A stretch of DNA of 64,000 bases, from positions 1 to 64,000 of the forward strand of contig NZ_JAELTN010000020.1 of NCBI RefSeq assembly GCF_016428855.1. The letters run 5' to 3'. Positions 51,420-60,007 of the stretch are shown piece by piece; positions within the stretch are counted from its first letter, which is position 1; each line of letters starts with the position of its first letter. The stretch is from Pedobacter sp. ASV28 (lineage in GTDB: Bacteria; Bacteroidota; Bacteroidia; Sphingobacteriales; Sphingobacteriaceae). Both the position numbers and the translations under genes were made by a program. The notes beneath the pieces were generated by a model. It did not search any database. It worked only from the letters and a program-made list of their open reading frames with translations, and was not told where the DNA came from.

Positions 51420-52601
51420 CTAAAGATTAAAATATTTCATATAAGTTTCCATGTCCTTATCGCCTCTTCCCGAAAGACAAACTACTACATTTTCACCACC
51501 TTTAAATTCCATTTTTTCAAGGTAAGCCAGAGCATGGGCACTTTCTATAGCAGGAATAATCCCTTCATATTGTGTCAGCAATAAACCAGCATTTAAAGAT
51601 TCATCGTCAGTAATAGACACATATTTCCCTCGCCCAGTTTTAAACAAATGTGCATGTTGTGGACCAATACCTGGATAATCTAAACCTGCAGAAACAGAAT
51701 GTGGCTCTACTACTTGGCCGTCTTCTGTCTGCATTAAGATACTTCTGCTACCATGCAACACCCCTTCTTTGCCCAAAGTTGTAGTAGCGGCAGAAAACCC
51801 ACTGTCAACGCCCCTGCCGGCTGCTTCCACAGCAATCAGTCTTACACTTTGATCATCAATAAAATGGTAAAACATCCCCATGGCATTGCTTCCCCCACCT
51901 ACACAGGCCAAGACATAATCGGGCAGTTCGTTCCCGGTTTGTTCTTTCAATTGCTTCTTGGTTTCAAAGGAAATGATAGATTGAAACTGTGCCACCATAT
52001 CTGGATAGGGATGGGGACCAACTACCGAGCCTATAATATAATGTGTATCTACGGGATTATTAATCCAGTCTCTCATGGCCTCATTAGTGGCATCTTTTAA
52101 AGTCTTACTACCAGAAGTAGCTGCAACTACTTTAGCGCCCAACATTTTCATACGAGCTACGTTGGGTGCCTGACGTTTAATATCCACCTCTCCCATATAT
52201 ACTACACATTCTAAACCACGCAAAGCGCAAACCGTAGCGGTTGCCACACCATGTTGGCCAGCACCAGTTTCTGCGATGATGCGCTTTTTACCTAGTTTTT
52301 CTGCCAATAAAATTTGCCCAATGGTATTATTGATTTTATGTGCGCCAGTATGGTTAAGGTCTTCTCTTTTCAGAAAGATATTTGCCCCGTATTTTTCCGA
52401 TAGCCGTTTGGCCAAATATAGGGGCGAAGGTCTGCCCACATAATCTTTTAATAAGGCCTTAAACTCTTTTTTAAATTGCTCATCATCAATGATACGCTGA
52501 TATTGTTGTCTAAGTTCTTCTACATTTGGATACAGCATTTCGGGGATGTAAGCACCTCCAAAATCACCATAATAACCTCTTTCGTCTACAAAGTAATTCA
52601 T
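51420..52601 (-). CDS. trpB: Tryptophan synthase beta subunit
   Basis: PLP-dependent condensation of indole with serine to tryptophan. 393 residues. PLP-binding Lys in [16 protein letters not shown] (about residues 80-95), substrate loop [18 protein letters not shown], phosphate-binding [13 protein letters not shown], and a Na/K site region [13 protein letters not shown]. Length and start [21 protein letters not shown] are standard. Located between trpF and trpA. Confidence 0.97.
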   Translation of the reverse strand: MNYFVDERGYYGDFGGAYIPEMLYPNVEELRQQYQRIIDDEQFKKEFKALLKDYVGRPSPLYLAKRLSEKYGANIFLKREDLNHTGAHKINNTIGQILLAEKLGKKRIIAETGAGQHGVATATVCALRGLECVVYMGEVDIKRQAPNVARMKMLGAKVVAATSGSKTLKDATNEAMRDWINNPVDTHYIIGSVVGPHPYPDMVAQFQSIISFETKKQLKEQTGNELPDYVLACVGGGSNAMGMFYHFIDDQSVRLIAVEAAGRGVDSGFSAATTTLGKEGVLHGSRSILMQTEDGQVVEPHSVSAGLDYPGIGPQHAHLFKTGRGKYVSITDDESLNAGLLLTQYEGIIPAIESAHALAYLEKMEFKGGENVVVCLSGRGDKDMETYMKYFNL

Positions 52602-52615
52602 ATTTATACCTTTTT

Positions 52616-52673
52616 GTTATACTGAGGGTAGCGAAGTATCTATTTAGATTCCCCGTTTCTCTCGAAATGACAG
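52616..52673. repeat. Intergenic repeat between trpF and trpB, GTCAT-type
   Basis: GTTATACTGAGGGTAGCGAA ... GAAATGACAG, related to the Bacteroidota TGTCATACTGAGCGAAG-type element. It fills the entire gap up to the trpF stop. Confidence 0.5.
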
Positions 52674-53300
52674 TTAATTATTTAAATCATCAAAAAAAAA
52701 TTTCAATTTCTCTACATCTTTCAAGCCAGGCTCAAGTTCAAACTTGCTGTTAACATCTACCGCATAAAGTCTATCGTCTTTTATCTCTTTAATTTGTTCT
52801 GTGTGATTTAAATCTATTCCGCCACTTAAGAAATAAGGCTTAGCCAGCTCGTACTTTTCAAGTAAATTCCAATCGAATACCTTACCCGAACCACCGTGCA
52901 CTGGAGTTTGCGTATCGAACAAGAAATAATCTACCACTGGCAAATAAACCTCCAATTGGTTAAAATCAAAATCGGTGGAAATACCGAAAGCTTTGATCAC
53001 TTCTACACCTAAACCTTTTACTTCTCGACAATAATCCACATCTTCTGAACCATGTAACTGCACTGCCTTTAAGTGATTTTTTGAAACCGTGACCTTTACA
53101 TTTTCTAAGGTATCGTTAACAAAAACGCCCACTGTCTTAATATCTTGGGGTACGTATTTGATCAGTTCGGCAGCAACTTCACTGATATATCGAGGTGATT
53201 TCACATAAAAAATAAAGCCCATGTAGTCTGGACGTAAATTTGCCACCACAGCAATATTGGCTGCATGTTTCATTCCGCAAACTTTTATTTTTAATTTCAT
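52674..53300 (-). CDS. trpF: Phosphoribosylanthranilate isomerase
   Basis: Third dedicated step of tryptophan synthesis: Amadori rearrangement of PRA to CdRP. 208 residues, TIM barrel. Starts KIKVCGMKHAANIAVVANL with the catalytic Cys; catalytic Asp in VDYFLFDTQTPVHGGSGKVFDW; end LYAVDVNSKFELEPGLKDVEKL contains the usual VDVNSxFE. The frame runs to 53333, but the extra codons (MFLAMTTEKKV) are made from a repeat element, so ATG 53300 is the start. Lies between trpD and trpB; trpC is absent from its usual place. Confidence 0.93.
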   Translation of the reverse strand: MKLKIKVCGMKHAANIAVVANLRPDYMGFIFYVKSPRYISEVAAELIKYVPQDIKTVGVFVNDTLENVKVTVSKNHLKAVQLHGSEDVDYCREVKGLGVEVIKAFGISTDFDFNQLEVYLPVVDYFLFDTQTPVHGGSGKVFDWNLLEKYELAKPYFLSGGIDLNHTEQIKEIKDDRLYAVDVNSKFELEPGLKDVEKLKFFFDDLNN

Positions 53301-53314
53301 TACTTTTTTTTCGG

Positions 53315-53467
53315 TCGTCATTGCAAGGAACAAAACAATCTTACCACACTTTGTCCTTCCTAAGTTAGGAGGAATCTGTAAGTTTAATAATTGCTACTTA
53401 CCGATTCTTCACTCTGCTCAGAACGACAGAAAGAAAGATTGCTTCGTCGTTCCTCCTCGCAATGACG
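53315..53467. repeat. Long imperfect palindromic repeat between trpD and trpF
   Basis: Left arm at 53315-53342 (CGTCATTGCAAGGAAC ... ACAATCTT), right arm at 53435-53467 (AAGATTGCTTCGTCGTTCCT ... CGCAATGACG): matching but inverted, with a CACTCTGCTCAGAACGACAG block in the middle. REP/MITE-like, non-coding, inside the trp operon. Confidence 0.7.
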
Positions 53468-53469
53468 AA

Positions 53470-54459
53470 TTAACTGCCTACCAAACTCTTAAAACTATTT
53501 AATGCCTTTTTACTCACCAGCGACTCTTCTGCTTCATAATAACAATCTGCAAAGCTTGCCTCTTGCTTGATCGTTTGGATAGCCAAAGCCGCATTACACA
53601 ATACCACATTAGCTTGCGCATAAGTTGCACGACCATTTAAAACATCCATAAATATCTTTGCCGATGACTCTACGGTATCACCTCCCTGAATTTGCCTCTC
53701 TTCCAATTCTTCAAAACCCAGATCGGAAATATTCACTAAAGCTTCCCCTTTTTTACTGAAAGTTTTAAAGCTACAGGTGAGCGAAACTTCATCAAAGCCA
53801 TCTACTGCATGTACAATAGTATAATTCTTATCCGTTTGCTGATACAGATAAGCATAAATACGGGCCAATTCTAAACTAAAGACACCCACCATCTGGTTCT
53901 TTGGTCTTGCGGGGTTACACATTGGCCCCAACATGTTAAAAAAGGTTTTCACGCCCAGTTCCCTACGTATGGGCGCCACTGTTTTCATGGCAGGATTAAA
54001 CAAAGGGGCATGGATAAAACAAATACCCGCATGTTCCAAACTTTGTTTCAATTTGCTTTCATCATTGGTAAAAGTATAGCCCAGGTATTCTATTACATTA
54101 CTCGAACCACAGCCAGAAGAAACCCCATAATTACCATGTTTTGCCACTTTATAGCCTGCTCCGGCTACTACAAAAGAGGCCAAGGTTGAAATGTTAAAAG
54201 TGTCTTTTCCATCGCCACCGGTACCACAAAGATCTACCAGTTCAAAATCGGAAAAATCAACTTTCAGGCACAAATCCAGCATGGCGTCGCGAAAACCCTG
54301 CAACTCCTCTACAGTGATATTACGCATACCATAGGCCGTAATAAATGCGGCTATTTGCGAATGGTTAAATTCTCCCAGAGCGATAGCGGTCAATATCTTC
54401 TGTGCTTCTACACGACTAAAAGTTTTGTTTTCAAAAAGGTGGTTAAGTATCTTCTTCAT
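53470..54459 (-). CDS. trpD: Anthranilate phosphoribosyltransferase
   Basis: Transfers phosphoribosyl from PRPP to anthranilate. 329 residues, helical N-domain plus alpha/beta domain. PRPP motif DLCGTGGDGKDTFNIST (about 80-96), KHGNYGVSSGCGSSNVIEYLG, and the anthranilate-site HAPLFNPAMK. First gene of the operon after a trp-type attenuator: the terminator T-tract ends 5 nt before the ATG. trpE, trpG and trpC are not in this operon. Confidence 0.95.
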   Translation of the reverse strand: MKKILNHLFENKTFSRVEAQKILTAIALGEFNHSQIAAFITAYGMRNITVEELQGFRDAMLDLCLKVDFSDFELVDLCGTGGDGKDTFNISTLASFVVAGAGYKVAKHGNYGVSSGCGSSNVIEYLGYTFTNDESKLKQSLEHAGICFIHAPLFNPAMKTVAPIRRELGVKTFFNMLGPMCNPARPKNQMVGVFSLELARIYAYLYQQTDKNYTIVHAVDGFDEVSLTCSFKTFSKKGEALVNISDLGFEELEERQIQGGDTVESSAKIFMDVLNGRATYAQANVVLCNAALAIQTIKQEASFADCYYEAEESLVSKKALNSFKSLVGS

Positions 54460-54463
54460 GGGG

Positions 54464-54497
54464 TTAAAATAAAAAAGGTTGCCTCATCAGCAACCTT
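54464..54497 (-). terminator. Attenuator terminator in front of trpD
   Basis: Minus-strand stem AAGGTTGC (54497-54490), 7-nt loop, GCAACCTT (54482-54475), then a T-rich run to 54464. It is upstream of trpD rather than after a gene, so it must be a conditional leader terminator. Confidence 0.88.
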
Positions 54498-54584
54498 CTA
54501 AAATATTCTTATTAAAAAAATAAACGTACAAAAGGTCACATCACGCTATTGCGTTATGCCACCACCAAATTGTATTTACGTTTA
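54490..54584 (-). promoter_or_regulatory. trp leader alternative structures (antiterminator and its competitor)
   Basis: Segment 1 TAAACGTA (54584-54577, inside leader codons 4-6) is the exact reverse complement of segment 2b TACGTTTA (54528-54521). Segment 2a GTGACCTTTT (54539-54530) can pair over 10 nt (3 wobbles) with segment 3 AGAAGGTTGC (54499-54490), which is the left arm of the terminator. 1:2b encloses 2a, so 2a:3 and 1:2b would cross and exclude each other. A ribosome stalled at the Trp codons covers segment 1, freeing 2a to form the antiterminator. Logic inferred from base pairing. Confidence 0.7.
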
Positions 54585-54594
54585 CTTGTCTCAT
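54541..54594 (-). CDS. trpL: Trp leader peptide with three consecutive Trp codons
   Basis: 17-residue ORF MRQVNVNTIWWWHNAIA, stop TGA. Codons 10-12 are TGG TGG TGG. It starts about 9 nt after a promoter -7 box and ends about 45 nt before the attenuator stem. Trp is normally rare, so three in a row in a leader ORF before trpD is strong evidence for ribosome-mediated attenuation: low Trp-tRNA stalls the ribosome and lets transcription into trpDFBA continue. No clear Shine-Dalgarno, as usual in Bacteroidota. Confidence 0.88.
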   Translation of the reverse strand: MRQVNVNTIWWWHNAIA

Positions 54595-54602
54595 TCTGTA
54601 GG

Positions 54603-54634
54603 CAAATATGGAATTGTTTTTGCTTAAATGCAAA
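54603..54634 (-). promoter_or_regulatory. Promoter of the trpL-trpDFBA operon
   Basis: Minus strand TTTG (54634-54631), 20-nt spacer, CATATTTG (54610-54603; one mismatch to TAnnTTTG). The leader ATG is 8 nt downstream, so the leader transcript is about 138 nt to the trpD ATG. Confidence 0.75.
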
Positions 54635-54694
54635 ATTTGTTTGAAAATAATTATAAACCGCTTAATTTTTTTTAACCAGCCTCTTATTTTAACG

Positions 54695-56719
54695 CTAATT
54701 TGATAAGCTTTGAAAGCCTTTTAGGGTAAACATGAATTTTGTACCTACCCCTACTTCACTTTCTACTTTCAATTCGCCATGGTTGGCCTGTATAAATTCC
54801 TTACAGATTACCAGTCCCAAACTGGTTCCCTGTTCTTGAGAAGTGCCATTTGTACTTGTTCCCGATAGTTCAAATATCTGCCTTATTCTGTTGGTACTTA
54901 TACCCACTCCATTATCAATTACACTAAAACGAACCATATTCCTATCTATCGGTTCGACATTCAAATGTACGAGGCCATTTATCTCGGTAAACTTAATGGC
55001 ATTGGCCAATAGGTTCCTTATTACAAAATCAAAATGATCACCATCTGCTTTGACCAGAATATTATCAGGCACCTCAACTTTCAGGGCAATATGTTTTTTT
55101 TCTGCTGCCTGTCTTAGCAAAGCTATATTTCTATTTATATTCCTTTTTGGGTTGAATTCGGTAATGTTTAAACGAACTCCCTTTATTTGCATCTGTCCCC
55201 ATTTCAACAATTTATCTAATATTTCCAAACTGCTTCTACAGTGCAATGTCAGTTTTCCAACCATTTCCCTTCTGGTGGCATTATCTATCTCGTCATCATT
55301 AATCAACTGAAGAATGCCTATGGTAGACACCAATGGCGACCTGATATCGTGCGCTATAATAGAGAAGAATTTATCTTTAACATTATTACTTTCTTCAAGC
55401 TGATAATTTGCTTTTTTCAATAGTTTGTTCAGGTACTTGGAGCGGAAATAATAAGTCAGGATAATCAATAGCAGCAGAAATGTGCCTATGGCAATAGAAA
55501 GAATTACGTTTTTTGCCATTTTTTCTCGGCTATTCTTCAGGGTCAGCTCTCTCAACTGCGCGTTTGATTTCTCCAGGTCATAATCCGCTTCCAAGCTAGA
55601 GATCTGTTTCATCATATCCTTATAGTAGACTTGATCTGCCAGCTCATAGCTCTGCTCCCGCAAAGCGAGTGCTTCCGCCAAATTTCCCTTCTTTTTGTAC
55701 AGCTCGCTCATTGCATTTAAAATGGTGATCTGCTGACGGGACATTTTATGTTTATCGACAATTTCGAGGGCTTGTTTAAGGTATTTTAAGGCCGTATTGG
55801 GCGCATCATTTACATATATATTTGATAATTCGATTAGGATTTCCTGTTCTCTTAACGCATTTTTAATCTTTCTAGAAAACTGTAATGCCTGCTTAAAAGC
55901 AGTAATGGCCTTATCCTTATCACCTTGTTTCCCATAAGCCATGCCCAATAACTTTAACAGACTTACCCTTAAACCATTATATTCTACCTTATTACTTTTC
56001 CCAAGTCCTATTTTCGTGTAATAGATGGCCTTATCGTATTCCTTCATCTTAATATATACGTAGCCGTAGCTGATGTACATATTGAGGGAAAAGCTGGACA
56101 GTGGGATTTCCTTATCTATGGCTCTTGCCATATCCAAGTTTTTTAGCGCATTTTCATATTCGCCCAAGCTATAATAAGTTTCAGAAAATACCACCCGTCC
56201 CTCTAACATGCCCAACTTGTCCTTGTTTTTCTCACTTATCTTTAGGGCATCAATAAAATAGGACAGCGATTTATCATAATTACCTTTTCTTTTTTCCACC
56301 ACACCCAGCCTAACCAATGTCGAAGCTAGACCTGCTTCATTTTTTTCTTTTCTATAAATGGCTTCTGCCTGAAGATATTTTTCTCTGGACTCTTTATATC
56401 TCGTTGCATTATCTTCAATCATTCCATACTGATTGAGCAATGCAGCCTCTCCCAGTTTATCTTTATCCTGCTGCGCCTTTTTCAATCCCTCTTTAACAAA
56501 AAACAAGGCAGAATCTGGATCCAGATAACGATAGTGTTTTACAATACCGATATAGTCTTTGCTATTCTTTAATTCTCGGGTATTTTTTTGTCCATAAACA
56601 AACGTACCTATAAGATTAAAGTAGAATATGATCAGTGCTAAAAGGAAATATATCTTACGTAAAAATGAGTAACTATTACTTTTTCTATACAACGTTTTGC
56701 TTAAACTAAAAATCATCAA
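54695..56719 (-). CDS. TPR-containing membrane sensor histidine kinase
   Basis: 674 residues. An N-terminal hydrophobic segment (about 21-42), then a periplasmic solenoid of about seven TPR-like repeats (60-370), a membrane helix near 405-427, a coiled-coil, HisKA with FFSIIAHDIRSPLVSTIGILQL (His about 457) and HATPase_c with IRNLLANAIKFTE, DNGVGIS and GTSLGLVICKEF. Output half closely resembles the kinase at 38148. The TPR sensor type is widespread in Bacteroidota; signal unknown and no partner regulator adjacent. Separated from trpD by the trp leader region. Confidence 0.9.
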   Translation of the reverse strand: MMIFSLSKTLYRKSNSYSFLRKIYFLLALIIFYFNLIGTFVYGQKNTRELKNSKDYIGIVKHYRYLDPDSALFFVKEGLKKAQQDKDKLGEAALLNQYGMIEDNATRYKESREKYLQAEAIYRKEKNEAGLASTLVRLGVVEKRKGNYDKSLSYFIDALKISEKNKDKLGMLEGRVVFSETYYSLGEYENALKNLDMARAIDKEIPLSSFSLNMYISYGYVYIKMKEYDKAIYYTKIGLGKSNKVEYNGLRVSLLKLLGMAYGKQGDKDKAITAFKQALQFSRKIKNALREQEILIELSNIYVNDAPNTALKYLKQALEIVDKHKMSRQQITILNAMSELYKKKGNLAEALALREQSYELADQVYYKDMMKQISSLEADYDLEKSNAQLRELTLKNSREKMAKNVILSIAIGTFLLLLIILTYYFRSKYLNKLLKKANYQLEESNNVKDKFFSIIAHDIRSPLVSTIGILQLINDDEIDNATRREMVGKLTLHCRSSLEILDKLLKWGQMQIKGVRLNITEFNPKRNINRNIALLRQAAEKKHIALKVEVPDNILVKADGDHFDFVIRNLLANAIKFTEINGLVHLNVEPIDRNMVRFSVIDNGVGISTNRIRQIFELSGTSTNGTSQEQGTSLGLVICKEFIQANHGELKVESEVGVGTKFMFTLKGFQSLSN

Positions 56720-56751
56720 AATAAGAATTATGCCTAGAGCGCATAAGATGA

Positions 56752-57567
56752 TTATTTTATCAATGGATTTTTTTCCTTAGTAAATACCTCAAAAACTTTT
56801 TTATCGGCAAATGCAGGGAATAACTTATTTATCCAAACGGCCAACTTTCCCTGTCTGGTCATGATAAGTGTACGTTTCCTCTGGTCAATGCCATTGCAAA
56901 TACGGACAGCCACCTCTTCAGCGCTCATCATTTTGCCCTCTTCCATACTGGTTTCGCCATGTGCAACTCCATCTTTTGCCAAGGCAGCTACCCTAATATT
57001 AGATGTGGTAAAACCTGGACAGGCTACCATCACATGCACATTCGTTTTCAAGAGTTCGGTACGCAAGCATTCCATGAAGCCATTCATGGCAAACTTAGAC
57101 GACGAATAACCGGTACGTCCTGGTAGGCCCCTGTAACCTGCTATCGAAGATACGCCTACAATACTACCTTCCGTTTTTAATATTTCCGGCAAAGCATATT
57201 TAGTGCAATAGACCGTACCCCAAAAATTCACATCCATCAAATGTTTGAGCACCGATAAGTCTAAATCTTTAAATAGCGCCCGCATGGATAAACCTGCATT
57301 GTTGATCAACACATCTATTTTACCAAAGGTAAGGATAGCTTGTTTGATCAACATTTCACAATCCTCTTCTTTTGTAACATCGGTCTGTACGGCCAAGGCA
57401 CGGATCGGGTATCTTGCTTCCAAATCTGCCGTAATTTCACAAAGTGTTACATATTGACGAGCCCCCAGAATTATATTTGCGCCTCTTTTGGCAAGTTCCT
57501 CGGCCAAGGCCTTTCCTATGCCAGATGATGCACCTGTAACGACAACAATCTTATCTTTTAAACTCAT
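56752..57567 (-). CDS. Short-chain dehydrogenase/reductase
   Basis: 271 residues, classical SDR. Cofactor motif VTGASSGIGKALAEEL (about 10-25), NNAG in VLINNAGLSMRALF, catalytic Ser in VGVSSIAGYRGLPGRT and YxxxK in TGYSSSKFAMN. The C-terminal half has PGFTTSNIRV and a hydrophobic WINKLFPAFADKKVFEVF end, resembling ketone/steroid-type SDRs (DltE/DHRS7-like). Substrate unknown. Only 2 bp after recR on the minus strand, so likely co-transcribed. Confidence 0.87.
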   Translation of the reverse strand: MSLKDKIVVVTGASSGIGKALAEELAKRGANIILGARQYVTLCEITADLEARYPIRALAVQTDVTKEEDCEMLIKQAILTFGKIDVLINNAGLSMRALFKDLDLSVLKHLMDVNFWGTVYCTKYALPEILKTEGSIVGVSSIAGYRGLPGRTGYSSSKFAMNGFMECLRTELLKTNVHVMVACPGFTTSNIRVAALAKDGVAHGETSMEEGKMMSAEEVAVRICNGIDQRKRTLIMTRQGKLAVWINKLFPAFADKKVFEVFTKEKNPLIK

Positions 57568-57569
57568 AC

Positions 57570-58187
57570 TTATTTGATTAAGGTATTTTCATAGGGTACA
57601 CGGGTAACGATAGATCGTCCCAAGGTTACTTCATCTGCATATTCCAATTCTCCACCAAAGGCTATTCCCCTAGCAATGGTGGTAATAGGAATGTTAAAAT
57701 CTTTTAATTTTTTATGAAGGTAGAACAAGGTGGTATCACCTTCCATATTGGCGCTCAGGGCCAATATAATCTCTTTTACTTCTGATGTTCTTACCCTTTC
57801 TACCAACTTTTCTATATTCAGATCTGAGGGGCCTATACCATCCATAGGCGATATTAAACCACCCAACACATGGTAAACACCATAATATTGGTTGGTATTT
57901 TCAATGGCCATTACATCTCTGGTATCTTCCACTACACAAATGACATCTTTTTCCCTCTTTAGGGCCGTACAGATACTGCAAATCTCCTCATCTGCTATAT
58001 TATGGCAGATGGAACAGTTTTTTATCTCGTTTTTTAGCTTGATAAGGGTATTTCCAAATTGTGAAACCTCTGCCTGATCCTTATTTAATAAATGTAATAC
58101 TAAGCGTAATGCGGTTTTTTGCCCAATTCCCGGCAATTTACCAAACTCGTTTACAGCATCTTCGAGTAACTTGGAAGAAAAATTCAT
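57570..58187 (-). CDS. recR: Recombination mediator protein RecR
   Basis: 205 residues. Works with RecO/RecF to load RecA on gapped DNA. Helix-hairpin-helix LPGIGQKTALRLVLHLL (about 18-34), C4 zinc site in CSICHNIADEEICSIC (about 56-71), Toprim domain with VVEDTRDVMAIENTNQY and LALSANMEGDTT, and a Walker-B-like C-terminal region. The -7 box TAATTTTG ends just 4 nt before the ATG. It is followed by an SDR gene 2 bp away. Confidence 0.95.
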   Translation of the reverse strand: MNFSSKLLEDAVNEFGKLPGIGQKTALRLVLHLLNKDQAEVSQFGNTLIKLKNEIKNCSICHNIADEEICSICTALKREKDVICVVEDTRDVMAIENTNQYYGVYHVLGGLISPMDGIGPSDLNIEKLVERVRTSEVKEIILALSANMEGDTTLFYLHKKLKDFNIPITTIARGIAFGGELEYADEVTLGRSIVTRVPYENTLIK

Positions 58188-58191
58188 ATTA

Positions 58192-58199
58192 CAAAATTA
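58192..58199 (-). promoter_or_regulatory. -7 promoter box of recR
   Basis: TAATTTTG on the minus strand, followed by TAATATG, so the transcript is expected to be nearly leaderless. Confidence 0.5.
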
Positions 58200-58483
58200 G
58201 GTATTTAGGTGCAGAGGGCAAAGCGTTAGCTGCTCTCTATCCATAATTAAAATCGTTAATTCTATCGTCAACATATTAAGCCCGTCAGTATTTCTATTTG
58301 CTGTAGTATATAATAGCTAATCTTTCGGTCTACTTTCCTCCATATTTAAAGATTCATTCTAACTATATCACCTATGTATGCATATGGTTTATCATACTAA
58401 AAGATATATCTTTATTTTTTAGATAAGCACTTTTGCAAGTTTTAGCAAGTTTTTGCTACTTTTAGCCACTAATCAAATTATAT

Positions 58484-59992
58484 ATGAGTCCTACAATACT
58501 ATTGTGTTTTTTAATTGGCTATTTTGGCCTTTTAATTATTATCGCCTTTGCAACGTCAAAGAAATCTTCCGACAACTCTACCTTCTTTCTGGCTAATAAA
58601 AACTCTAAATGGTATTTAGTTGCTTTTGGCATGATCGGTACAGCCTTATCTGGAGTAACCTTTATCTCGGTACCTGGCGAAGTTGGTGCGCCTGCGGGCA
58701 ATCAATTTCAATATTTCCAATTCGTTTTAGGTAACGCCGTTGGCTTTATTATTATCGCCACTGTACTTTTACCTTTATACTATAGGATGAATTTAACATC
58801 CATCTATAGTTATATAGAAAAACGATTAGGCTATTATAGCTACAAAACCGCAGCTTCTATTTTTCTGATCAGTAGAACCTTAGGTTCTGCAACCAGGCTA
58901 TATCTTGTTGTTATTGTACTGCAACGATTTATATTCGACAGTTATGGTGTTCCTTTTTGGATTACGGTTTTAATTTCGTTAGGACTAATATGGTCATATA
59001 CTTTTAAAGGCGGTCTAAAAACCATCATTATCACAGACACATTACAAACTTTTTTCTTGGTCTTATCTGTTTTTTTAACCATTTATTTTGTTTGTAGCAG
59101 CCTCAACCTCAACATTCCGCAGGCTTTTGAAACCATCAAGAACAGCAGTTATTCGAAGGTATTCTTTTTAGATGATTTCCTGGCGAATAAATTCCATTTG
59201 GGCAAACAGTTTATCGGAGGGATTTTTGTAACCATTGCCATGACGGGTTTAGATCAAGATCTGATGCAAAAAAACCTGAGCATGAAAACCATTGGAGAAG
59301 CCAAAAAAAATATGTTCAGCTTTACTGTGGTATTCGTAGTCTTAAATATCTTCTTCTTAAGCGTAGGGGCATTACTCTATATTTTTGCCACAAAAAACGG
59401 CATAGATATTCCTTTGGACCATGTTTCCGGAAAGCCCAGAACGGACCTATTGTTTCCTGAAATTGCTTTAAACCATCTTAGCACCATACCTGCCATTGTA
59501 TTTATGCTAGGCTTAACGGCCGCAACATTTGCAACTACCGACAGTGCGCTAACAGCTTTAACCACCTCATTTTGTGTAGATTTCCTGGGCATGAACAAAA
59601 AGGAAAATCTAGAAAAAAGCGATGCCGTAAGAAAAAGACATATGGTACATATCGCCTTTTCGATCCTGATGTTTTTGGTGATCATCGTCATCAATGCCTT
59701 AAACAGTTCATCGGTGGTCAGTTTGATTTTCCTTATCGCATCATATACCTATGGGCCTTTGCTGGGCTTATATTCTTTTGGCCTATTTGTAAAAAACCGT
59801 GGCCTGCATGACAAATTAGTACCTTTAGTTTGTATCTTATCTCCTATTTTGTGCTATTTCTTTGCCACAAATTCCAAAGAGCTGTTAGGTGGATATGTTT
59901 TTAGCGTAGAACTTATTTTAATAAATGGATTCATTACATTTATAGGTTTGCTGCTGATTAGTAAAAAAACAGACCAGCAGACTAGGTTTTAA
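58484..59992 (+). CDS. Sodium:solute symporter
   Basis: 502 residues, about 13 membrane helices (SSS family; PutP, SGLT relatives). Family landmarks: GMIGTALSGVTFISVPGEVGAPAGNQFQYFQFVLG, the helix with RTLGSATRLYLVVIVLQRFIFD, and the later ATFATTDSALTALTTSFCVDFLG. It couples Na+ entry to uptake of a small solute which cannot be told from sequence. A near -7 box TACTTTTA lies in the TTTGCTACTTTTAGCC region upstream. Precedes the LOG gene by 15 bp, so they are probably co-transcribed. Confidence 0.9.
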   Translation: MSPTILLCFLIGYFGLLIIIAFATSKKSSDNSTFFLANKNSKWYLVAFGMIGTALSGVTFISVPGEVGAPAGNQFQYFQFVLGNAVGFIIIATVLLPLYYRMNLTSIYSYIEKRLGYYSYKTAASIFLISRTLGSATRLYLVVIVLQRFIFDSYGVPFWITVLISLGLIWSYTFKGGLKTIIITDTLQTFFLVLSVFLTIYFVCSSLNLNIPQAFETIKNSSYSKVFFLDDFLANKFHLGKQFIGGIFVTIAMTGLDQDLMQKNLSMKTIGEAKKNMFSFTVVFVVLNIFFLSVGALLYIFATKNGIDIPLDHVSGKPRTDLLFPEIALNHLSTIPAIVFMLGLTAATFATTDSALTALTTSFCVDFLGMNKKENLEKSDAVRKRHMVHIAFSILMFLVIIVINALNSSSVVSLIFLIASYTYGPLLGLYSFGLFVKNRGLHDKLVPLVCILSPILCYFFATNSKELLGGYVFSVELILINGFITFIGLLLISKKTDQQTRF

Positions 59993-60007
59993 TTTAAATT
60001 TTAATGT

